Assembly (NCBI RefSeq): GCF_000380245.2
Contig: NZ_HG428741.1
Location: forward strand, 933,435-997,434
DNA length: 64,000 bases
Origin: Bacillus massiliigorillae
GTDB lineage: Bacteria > Bacillota > Bacilli > Bacillales > DSM-1321
Direction of reading: 5' to 3'
Shown here: positions 26,058 through 32,579 of the stretch, piece after piece
Position numbering within the stretch: the first letter of the stretch is position 1
Layout: each line of letters begins with the position of its first letter
Made by a program: the position numbers and the translations under genes
The notes under the pieces: generated by a model
The model's database searches: none
Told to the model about the DNA's origin: nothing
What the model saw: the letters and a program-made list of their open reading frames with translations, nothing else

Positions 26058-26227
26058 TGTCTAACCTTACACCTGCTATGCTCGGAAATAGGCCATTCCG
26101 TTTTGAAAATCAAAAGCGAGTTCTCAAGAACAGATTGGCTTATTTCTGCCGCATAGCTCTTTTGATTGGGAGTAAACCAAGTAGCATAAACATCAATCAA
26201 AAAAGACCGGTGACAGTTTTTCTTATT
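26058..26227 (+). repeat. Repeat family B, copy 2 (structured, ~170 bp)
   Basis: Same order of conserved blocks as copy 1: TGTCTAACCTTACACCTGCTATG, CGGAAATA, CTTATTTCTGCCGCATAGC, AATCAAAAAAGACCGGTGAC. Differences fall partly in stems and keep pairing: AAATAGGCC here pairs with GGCTTATTT through a G-T pair, where copy 1 has AAATAAGCC. Confidence 0.85.
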
Positions 26228-26378
26228 GTCTAGCTCCAGCGCCCAGTGACTAGTAGATTTTGCCCATCTCCCTACGATAAGTCAACACGAAAAAGGCTAC
26301 CGCCTCTTCGTGTTGACTTTATCTCAGTCGAAGTGCTCCAATCTATACGTCGCAAAACGGGCGCTTGCGCTTTTCTTG
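26226..26378 (-). repeat. Repeat family A, long full copy with nested hairpin (A3)
   Basis: Read on the minus strand it matches A2 (GAAAAGCGCAAGCGCCCG, GCGACGTATAGATTGGAGCAC, TTATCGTAGGGAG, CTGGAGCTAGACA). About 45 extra bases (26282-26327) interrupt the loop and form their own hairpin, GTCAACACGAA (26281-26291) with TTCGTGTTGAC (26307-26317). It ends exactly at the stop codon of the lipoprotein gene. Confidence 0.85.
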
Positions 26379-26903
26379 TCACCCTTGTGGCTTAGGTGTT
26401 GGAGTTGGTTTTAAATAGCCTTCTTTATATTTTGAATCGATTATGTCGCGTATTTCTTTTGCACTCTTGCCGTTATTGTATAGAACAACAGATTCAGCTG
26501 CAATTTCTAAGCAAACTTTGCATCTCGTAGCGTGATCATCCCATACGATAGAACCATCTGTTTTATTTTCGAAAATAAAACAATCATAATTATCTTTATG
26601 ACCTGCTGATTCACCGCAACCGCAGTAACAAGGCATACTTTCTAGCAATTTTCTATTCTTTGCCACAGCTGCATATACAGTGCTCATTTCTTCAGGTTTA
26701 TCTTTTAAAAAAGATGGTAGTGTTTCAATTGATTTTGTTTCTTCTTGTAAGTCACCATTAGCAGCATGTTGAGTGTGATCATGATTTTCAGTTTGCTCTT
26801 GATTACCTGTTTTGGTGGCTTCAGTTGCTTCATTTTTAGAGCACGCACCAAGTATTAGAATTACTGTTGCAAATAATGAGAGAAGTATTTTTGACTGTTT
26901 CAA
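26379..26903 (-). CDS. PCYCGCG-motif lipoprotein
   Basis: 174 residues from a TTG start (KQSKILLSLF) set by AAGGTGA; in-frame ATG 26963 is less likely. Lipobox LILGAC at the end of the signal peptide, a His-containing linker (NHDHTQHAANG), then the family motif PCYCGCGESAGHKDNYDC and a later CKVC. Cysteine and histidine content suggests metal, probably copper or haem-oxidase-linked, handling at the outer membrane face. Divergently paired with the Sco1 gene, which supports a copper role. Pro-rich C-terminus ends against repeat A3. Confidence 0.82.
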   Translation of the reverse strand: MKQSKILLSLFATVILILGACSKNEATEATKTGNQEQTENHDHTQHAANGDLQEETKSIETLPSFLKDKPEEMSTVYAAVAKNRKLLESMPCYCGCGESAGHKDNYDCFIFENKTDGSIVWDDHATRCKVCLEIAAESVVLYNNGKSAKEIRDIIDSKYKEGYLKPTPTPKPQG

Positions 26904-27145
26904 GCTATCACCTTCACTTTTTACTTTTATTCTATAATGATTAACAAGATTGCTTTCATCCATTCTATCTTATCATACAAATTGGTAATATGTGAAAAAT
27001 ATACCTCTTATAAGTGATGAACTTTATCTTTTGGGTAAAATACTCTTAATTGGACAAATATTGTACAAAATGAATTTATTTTAATATTAGGAAAAATTTG
27101 ATAAAATATTACAAGGTACAATCATATCGAAAAGGGATGGATGAA

Positions 27146-27736
27146 ATGTTTTCAAAGAAGATATTAGCAACAATGGGTATGATTTTGATTCTAGTAATTG
27201 TAACAGCCTGTGGCAATCAGGCAATACCGAATAGTAAAGATTGGCCAGTAGAAGATTTCACGTTTACCAATCAAGATAATGAAAAAGTTTCTCTAAAAGA
27301 TTTAAAGGGTAAGGTATGGGTAGCGAATTTTATTTTTACAAATTGTAATGATGTATGTTTGCCTATGACAGCTAATATGTCAAAATTACAAGCGAAATTG
27401 AAGGCAGAGGGTATAAAAGATGTTGAACTTATCTCGTTTAGCATAGATCCAACTGTAGATTCCCCTGAAGTATTAAAGCAATTTGGCGATAAGTTTAAAG
27501 CAAATTATAGTAATTGGGATTTCCTAACTGGTTATGAACAAGCGACTATTGAAGAATTTGCTGAAAATAGTTTCAAAACACTTGTGAAGAAGCCTGAAAC
27601 AGGTGATCAAGTTCTTCATGGTACAAGCTTTGCTCTGATTAATGAAGAAGGTACGGTTGTTCAAACATATGCCGGATTAGAAAGTTTTCCAATTGATGAA
27701 ATTATTAAGCATATTAAAATCCTGCAGAATTATTAA
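27146..27736 (+). CDS. ypmQ: SCO1/SenC copper chaperone lipoprotein (YpmQ)
   Basis: 196 residues. Signal peptide with lipobox VTAC, then a thioredoxin-like domain with the Sco copper site: Cys-x3-Cys in FTNCNDVCLPM and the distal His in LHGTSFAL. Sco proteins load the CuA centre of cytochrome oxidase. Start M at 27146 is 9 nt from AAAGGG; upstream ATG 27137 is only 0-1 nt from it. Followed by a short terminator; precedes ypmR and ypmS as in B. subtilis. Confidence 0.92.
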   Translation: MFSKKILATMGMILILVIVTACGNQAIPNSKDWPVEDFTFTNQDNEKVSLKDLKGKVWVANFIFTNCNDVCLPMTANMSKLQAKLKAEGIKDVELISFSIDPTVDSPEVLKQFGDKFKANYSNWDFLTGYEQATIEEFAENSFKTLVKKPETGDQVLHGTSFALINEEGTVVQTYAGLESFPIDEIIKHIKILQNY

Positions 27737-27766
27737 ACAGGCGAAATGGCCTGTTTTTATTTTTGA
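27733..27766 (+). terminator. Intrinsic terminator after ypmQ
   Basis: AACAGGC-GAAAT-GGCCTGTT stem followed by T5 ATTTTT. Confidence 0.85.
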
Positions 27767-27924
27767 ACTAAAAGCATGTAATGAGCTAGAGAGCACTGTA
27801 TTTTTCTTAATTAGTGCTATTATAAAAATACAGGGTAAACTTCTACTTTTTTTAAGAATAAAATAGAAAGATTACAAAACAATACAATATAGGATAAAGA
27901 TATTCTGTCAGAGGGGTGAAGAGT

Positions 27925-28752
27925 ATGATGAGGAAATTTATTCTGTTTTCTCTTGCTTGTGTACTACTAACTGCTTGCTCTATTCCCAATTTTCGTTCTG
28001 AAAAAGTGAATCAAAGTGTTGAAAAACAAAATGACCATGATGAAGAAGTGGAACTAAAACAATTGCCACCAGCAGATATTATGATTGCTTCAATCGGTGA
28101 TTCCTTAACCCAAGGAGTAGGGGATGAAACGAATAAGGGTGGCTATCAGTCAATTTTAGCGACGCGTTTAGAAGAAGAAAAGCGTATTAAAGATATCAGC
28201 ATGGCTCATTATGGAAAGCGTGGATTAACTTCTGAAGGATTGGTGGAGAAGCTGCATCAATCTTCAATGGTAAATTTAGTGAAACAAGCAGACGTTGTTA
28301 TTGTTACTATAGGCGGTAATGATGTAATGGATATCGTAAAGAAAAATTATAAACATTTGCAATTAGCACAATTTGAAAAAGGCATGAAGCAATATGAAAA
28401 AAATGTGAATGAAATACTAGCAATTATACGAAAAAATAATCCTAAAGGCGATATATATTTAGTTGGCTTATATAATCCTTTTGATAAATGGTTGAATTCT
28501 GTAGATGAATTTAATGATATAATGATTAAATGGAATGAAAAATCGAAAAACATAGCAAGCAAACATAAAGGAGTGTATTTTGTCGAAATTAGCCCAATTT
28601 TTTCATCCAAAAAGGAGAACTTAATTTATGAAGAAGATTATTTTCATCCGAATACGAAAGGATATGAAAAAATGGGTAATGCCATTTATGAAGCATTAAA
28701 ACAAAATACGATTCTTCGAATGCAGCAGCAGGCCATGAAAAGCAATTCATAA
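27925..28752 (+). CDS. ypmR: SGNH/GDSL-type lipase or esterase, lipoprotein (YpmR)
   Basis: 275 residues from ATG 27925 (GAGGGG 8 nt upstream). Lipoprotein signal with LLTAC. SGNH blocks: ASIGDSLTQGVGDE (nucleophile Ser), TIGGND (block III, Asn) and the C-terminal DYFHPNTKG (Asp and His). Exported hydrolase acting on an unknown ester at the cell surface. ypmS follows 15-40 bp downstream and is likely co-transcribed. Confidence 0.9.
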   Translation: MMRKFILFSLACVLLTACSIPNFRSEKVNQSVEKQNDHDEEVELKQLPPADIMIASIGDSLTQGVGDETNKGGYQSILATRLEEEKRIKDISMAHYGKRGLTSEGLVEKLHQSSMVNLVKQADVVIVTIGGNDVMDIVKKNYKHLQLAQFEKGMKQYEKNVNEILAIIRKNNPKGDIYLVGLYNPFDKWLNSVDEFNDIMIKWNEKSKNIASKHKGVYFVEISPIFSSKKENLIYEEDYFHPNTKGYEKMGNAIYEALKQNTILRMQQQAMKSNS

Positions 28753-28767
28753 TTATGGCAAGAGATA

Positions 28768-29379
28768 GTGGAAAGAAGGGGGGCATCCACAATAGAGACT
28801 AAGAAAAGAAACTTGTGGAAAATACTTTTCTTTTTACTTATTGGCATCAATGTAGCTTTTGTTCTAGTTGTTTTACTACTGGTTGGTATACCGAAGGAAG
28901 TGAAGCTTCCAGACGAAGGGAAATGGAGTCAAGAAGATTCTTCTATTCTTATCCAAAGTAAGAAAGAAAGTATTAATCAATTAATTCAAAATTATATTGC
29001 TTCTCAGCCGAAGAACAAAACAATAGAGTCTCAAGTGGTGTTAGACGACTATATTGAATTTTATTCGAAGATTCCAGTGTTCGATATGGAATTGCAATTA
29101 GCAATGACGTTTACTCCTGTCCCATTGAAGAATGGTGACTTGCTATTAAAGCAACGCTCGATGGAATTAGGAAAGATGCAATTACCTGTATCTTATGTAC
29201 TGAACTTCATAAAAAAAGAAAATGAACTTCCAGAATGGATTACAATTGATCCGAAGAAGAAGCAAATTTATGTAGCCTTAACCGATTTAGAGTTTGATCA
29301 AGGTTTAATGCTTAAAGTTAATAAATTTAATTTAAAAGAAGATGATATTTCTTTCCGATTGGTAGTTCCATCAAAGTAA
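28768..29379 (+). CDS. ypmS: YpmS family membrane-anchored protein (DUF2140)
   Basis: About 195-203 residues: short basic N-terminus (TKKRNLWK), one transmembrane helix (about 21-43), then an extracellular domain (VLDDYIEFYSKIPVFDMELQ, YVLNFIKKENELPEWITID). The start is unclear. GTG 28768 is the only standard codon upstream of the helix but has no ribosome binding site. AAGGGGGGC at 28776-28784 is well placed for ATA 28792, which would give METKKRNLWK-. Function unknown. Confidence 0.83.
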   Translation: MERRGASTIETKKRNLWKILFFLLIGINVAFVLVVLLLVGIPKEVKLPDEGKWSQEDSSILIQSKKESINQLIQNYIASQPKNKTIESQVVLDDYIEFYSKIPVFDMELQLAMTFTPVPLKNGDLLLKQRSMELGKMQLPVSYVLNFIKKENELPEWITIDPKKKQIYVALTDLEFDQGLMLKVNKFNLKEDDISFRLVVPSK

Positions 29380-29415
29380 AACGCCGCTTACTAGTAAACG
29401 GCGTTTTACTTTTTT
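29374..29415 (+). terminator. Bidirectional intrinsic terminator
   Basis: AAGTAAAACGCCG / CGGCGTTTTACTT stem with T6; sits between convergent ypmS and the DUF4397 gene. Confidence 0.92.
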
Positions 29416-29439
29416 AGTTTATTAAAATCAGCTCTGTTT

Positions 29440-30195
29440 TTAAGGAATTAATATTAAAGCTTCTAAAGCTGGAGTCCCTTCAATTGATCCAATAATATAA
29501 ATGGAATAGACTGTGTTCGGTTTTAAGTCTACATTAGGTAATTCCAACATAACTGTTTTAGTGCCCGCTTCCCTAGCTTCTAAATCAATATTCATAGGAG
29601 TAACACCTAAATAGTTAGTAGCTTTACGGTAGGCTATATTAGGGAAAATAATATCTCCATGTTTGACTGCTATGTCGACTGCAGGTGCATCTGGTGCTAA
29701 ATGAATAAATCTGACTTTGGCTTCGCCATGGGGAACTATTGGGTGATCCTCATAAGTTAAAAGCTTTAAGTTCTTCCCATTTCCTGTAGCTGCTAAAGTG
29801 TATATTTTGCCGTTTTGGACTTCCACCTTTCTACTAATAATAGTGGAAACTTGGTTACCTGTTGGATAAATATCAACTTGATATTTGCCTTGTGGTAAAG
29901 GTAAGTAGTCGGTTATTTTTTTATAAGGAAAATCTTTCAGTATTCTGGTACCGTTTATATAAACATCGACATTAGGCGCATCCGGTGCTGCGTGTAAAAT
30001 TCTTACTTTCGCTGGTGTTTCAGTAGAATCTGTTCCCATTACCGATCTTTGTGAGGCAATTGCTTTTTGTAAGCTATTTAAATGTTTTTTGTAATAATAA
30101 ATGTGCAATGTAGGGTTACAATATTTATAATAATCAGCTAACATTCCGTACATAGAAGCCTTTTCAAAATAATGATGTGCATTTCTCGACTGCAT
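29440..30195 (-). CDS. DUF4397 domain protein with tandem repeats
   Basis: 251 residues. After an N-terminal helical, Tyr/His-rich region (1-60) come two related beta repeats, VRILHAAPDAPNVDVYING and VRFIHLAPDAPAVDIAVKHG, each about 95 residues; this repeated HAAPDAP pattern is typical of DUF4397 cell-surface proteins. No obvious signal peptide, which is odd for the family; it could be a spore or cytoplasmic version. ATG 30195 with AAAGGAG upstream. Function unknown. Confidence 0.82.
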   Translation of the reverse strand: MQSRNAHHYFEKASMYGMLADYYKYCNPTLHIYYYKKHLNSLQKAIASQRSVMGTDSTETPAKVRILHAAPDAPNVDVYINGTRILKDFPYKKITDYLPLPQGKYQVDIYPTGNQVSTIISRKVEVQNGKIYTLAATGNGKNLKLLTYEDHPIVPHGEAKVRFIHLAPDAPAVDIAVKHGDIIFPNIAYRKATNYLGVTPMNIDLEAREAGTKTVMLELPNVDLKPNTVYSIYIIGSIEGTPALEALILIP

Positions 30196-30360
30196 ACGTA
30201 TACTCCTTTCATAACGCGTTCTTACGTAATAAATGTATGCAATAGAACTTGGGCAGGTGTCAGATTCACTAAAGACGAAATATTTTGATGAAACGGAATA
30301 AAACGTTAATATTGAAATAAGTATGGTTTACAATATATGTATAGTAGGAGAGTGAACAGA

Positions 30361-30897
30361 ATGGGAGATACTTTAAAGAAAGCAACATTTGCAGGTGGTT
30401 GTTTTTGGTGTATGGTTAAACCGTTTGATAAATATGAAGGTGTCGTATCAGTCATGTCCGGATACACTGGTGGGACAATGGAAAATCCTACGTATGAAGA
30501 AGTATGTAGCAATCAAACAGGGCATTACGAAGCAATTCAGATTACATATAATCCTGATATCATTCCTTATGAAACTTTATTACACATTTTTTGGATGCAA
30601 ATCGATCCAACGGATAAGGGTGGACAATTCTATGATCGAGGGAAATCCTATGAAACAGCAATCTTCTATCATGATGAGGAACAGAGAATGGCTGCAGAGA
30701 AGTCAAAAGCGAAACTACAGCAAAGTGGTAGGTTTGCAGCACCAATTGTAACGCCTATTTTTCCTGCAAGTGTTTTCTATAAGGCTGAAGAATATCATCA
30801 GCAATATTATGAAAAAAATCCAAATCATTATAATGCCTATCATGTGGGATCTGGAAGAGCGGCATTTATTAATAAACATTGGGGTGACGTGAAATGA
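30361..30897 (+). CDS. msrA: Peptide-methionine (S)-S-oxide reductase MsrA
   Basis: Repairs the S-epimer of methionine sulfoxide. 178 residues from ATG 30361 (AGGAGAG 7-8 nt upstream). Active-site GGCFWCM near residue 13, then SGYTGG, NQTGHYEAIQ and HQQYYEKNPNHYNAYHVGSGR. The C-terminal resolving Cys of some MsrA types is absent. Overlaps msrB by 4 bases (ATGA), so the two are translated together. Confidence 0.95.
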   Translation: MGDTLKKATFAGGCFWCMVKPFDKYEGVVSVMSGYTGGTMENPTYEEVCSNQTGHYEAIQITYNPDIIPYETLLHIFWMQIDPTDKGGQFYDRGKSYETAIFYHDEEQRMAAEKSKAKLQQSGRFAAPIVTPIFPASVFYKAEEYHQQYYEKNPNHYNAYHVGSGRAAFINKHWGDVK

Positions 30898-31319
30898 ATA
30901 AAGACGATTTAAAGAAAAAATTAACGGATATTCAATATGAAGTAACACAAAATAATGGTACGGAACCACCGTTTCGAAATGAATATTATAATAATAAAGA
31001 AGTGGGTTTATATGTAGACATTGTATCAGGAAAGCCGTTATTCTCAACTAATGATCAATTTGATGCGGGATGTGGTTGGCCAAGTTTCACGAAACCTGTG
31101 CATGAGGAAGAGATAGTGAATAAAGAAGATCATAGTCATGGAATGCGTAGAATTGAAGTAAGAAGTCAGACTGCTGATTCTCATCTCGGTCATGTATTTC
31201 CAGATGGTCCTAGACCAACGGGTTTACGATATTGCATCAATTCTGCAGCACTACGCTTTATTCCTGTGCAAGAATTAGAAAAAGAAGGTTATGGTGAGTA
31301 TGTGAAACTATTTACATAA
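30894..31319 (+). CDS. msrB: Peptide-methionine (R)-S-oxide reductase MsrB
   Basis: Repairs the R-epimer of methionine sulfoxide, complementing MsrA. 141 residues with the hallmark DAGCGWPSFTKP, RSQTADSHLGHVFPDGP and the catalytic Cys in LRYCINSAALRF. The zinc-binding CxxC pairs of some MsrB proteins are lacking, as in B. subtilis. Shares the msrA operon through a 4-base overlap. Confidence 0.95.
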   Translation: MNKDDLKKKLTDIQYEVTQNNGTEPPFRNEYYNNKEVGLYVDIVSGKPLFSTNDQFDAGCGWPSFTKPVHEEEIVNKEDHSHGMRRIEVRSQTADSHLGHVFPDGPRPTGLRYCINSAALRFIPVQELEKEGYGEYVKLFT

Positions 31320-31402
31320 ACCTTCTTTTTATGGTAAAGTGTTATTTCAAGATAGTATTTTAACTACTTAGAATACGCAGAAGTTAGAAAGGCGGAAGTT
31401 TG

Positions 31403-31912
31403 ATGTTTTTTAAAAAACTTTTTGGTAATAAAACTGAAACAGCTAGCAACAATAATAACGTATTAGTATCTCCAGCAACAGGAAGCCTTGTTGCGTTAGA
31501 AGAAGTTCCGGATCCAGTATTTGCTGAGAAAATGATGGGTGACGGATTAGCGGTAAACCCAACTGAAGGTGTAATTGTAGCACCAATCGATGCAGAAGTA
31601 CTTCAAGTATTCCCTACAAAACATGCTGTAGGATTAAAAACAAGCAATAATATCGAAATCTTAATCCATATTGGTCTTGAAACAGTTTCAATGAAGGGTG
31701 AAGGCTTCGAAGCTCACGTAAAAGAAGGAGATAAAGTGAAAAAAGGAGATAAACTTATTTCTTTTGACCTTGATCTTGTTCGTGAAAAAGCAAAAAGCAC
31801 AATTACTCCAGTTATTATTACAAACGGAGATGTTGTAGAGAAGCTTGAAAAAACTACAGAAACTTCACTTGTAAAAGGTGAAACAACTTACTTAACAATT
31901 ACTACAAAGTAA
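31403..31912 (+). CDS. ypqE: PTS glucose-type EIIA component (YpqE/Crr-like)
   Basis: Stand-alone EIIA phosphocarrier, 169 residues. The phosphorylated His is in EILIHIGLETV and the partner His in FPTKHAVGLK; SPATGSLVALEEVPDPVFAEKMMGDG is the usual N-terminal core. ATG 31403 fits AAAGGCGGA; TTG 31400 precedes it. It can donate phosphate to EIIBC proteins lacking their own IIA. Not linked here to a permease gene. Confidence 0.93.
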   Translation: MFFKKLFGNKTETASNNNNVLVSPATGSLVALEEVPDPVFAEKMMGDGLAVNPTEGVIVAPIDAEVLQVFPTKHAVGLKTSNNIEILIHIGLETVSMKGEGFEAHVKEGDKVKKGDKLISFDLDLVREKAKSTITPVIITNGDVVEKLEKTTETSLVKGETTYLTITTK

Positions 31913-31920
31913 TAGATGAA

Positions 31921-31968
31921 GAAGCTGCTGAAATGGCGTAAACTAATGTCATTTTAGTAGCTTTTTTT
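31921..31968 (+). terminator. Intrinsic terminator after ypqE
   Basis: GAAGCTGCTGAAATGG ... TCATTTTAGTAGCTTTTTTT; imperfect stem with a T7 tail. Confidence 0.75.
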
Positions 31969-32119
31969 CTTAGGAAATCAAATCGTTATATCATCACTTT
32001 AAGATATGTAAATTTCACTTTTTAAAAAAAATGGGCGAATGCACATACAGACACAAGCCCTGTTTCATAAAGTATCAATGTAGCAGATGTTTTAAGAAAC
32101 TTGTGAGGAGTGAAATTAT

Positions 32120-32326
32120 ATGGGTTACGGATATGATGGATGTGGCGGATTTGGTGGTACTGGATTTGGTGGATACGGCTATGGAGGTGGCGGTTGCTGC
32201 GGCGGCGGCGGTGGTTTCGGCTGGGGTGGCGGATTTGCGTTAATCGTTGTATTATTCATTCTATTAATTATCATTGGTGCATCATTCTGTGGTGGTACTG
32301 GTGGATGTGGCGGCGGTTGCTGCTAA
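32120..32326 (+). CDS. YjcZ-family sporulation peptide with Cys-rich tail
   Basis: 68 residues. A Gly/Tyr-rich N-terminal half (GYGYDGCGGFGG, CCGGGGG) is followed by the YjcZ-type hydrophobic segment FALIVVLFILLIIIGASF. Unlike the usual short family members, it continues with a Gly/Cys tail (CGGTGGCGGGCC), giving cysteine clusters on both sides of the helix. GTGAGGAGTG supplies the ribosome binding site. Members of this family are small spore-associated proteins; function unknown. Stand-alone with its own terminator. Confidence 0.85.
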   Translation: MGYGYDGCGGFGGTGFGGYGYGGGGCCGGGGGFGWGGGFALIVVLFILLIIIGASFCGGTGGCGGGCC

Positions 32327-32348
32327 TATAAGGATTGTGAAAGTTGTT

Positions 32349-32391
32349 AAATATGGGCCTTAGACCTTTGTCTATGGCCCTATCTTTTTGA
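32349..32391 (+). terminator. Intrinsic terminator after the YjcZ-like gene
   Basis: TATGGGCC-TTAGAC...GTCTA-TGGCCCTA stem followed by a T-rich tract. Confidence 0.8.
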
Positions 32392-32579
32392 CTTTAAATG
32401 TAGTTAATCATGTATATTCTTTTTAAAATTAGTGTGTTTTAGTTATTTATAAACAATAAATCACGTTTGTGATATATACTTGTTTAAACGTATTTAATTG
32501 ATTAGTGGAGATTGAAGAATGCATCCGATTGGAAATATTATAGACATATAGATAGGAATCTATTACGGGAGATGAATAG

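Larger units (their letters stand above)
25741..26378. repeat. Intergenic repeat island (C, D, B and A elements in series)
   Basis: About 640 bp between tatC and the PCYCGCG lipoprotein gene hold, in order, family C (25805-25955), hairpin D (26001-26049), family B (26058-26227) and family A (26226-26378). B and A abut with no spacer. The 83-residue frame across 25982-26233 is an artefact of these repeats. Confidence 0.8.

Noticed and set aside
25982..26233. 83-residue frame between tatC and the PCYCGCG lipoprotein gene
   Set aside because: It runs through hairpin D and repeat B; repeat B copy 1 does not keep the frame, so it is a repeat artefact.
30389..30751. Alternative frames inside msrA and the other long shadow frames across the window
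   Set aside because: They overlap strong family matches in another frame and have no independent support.
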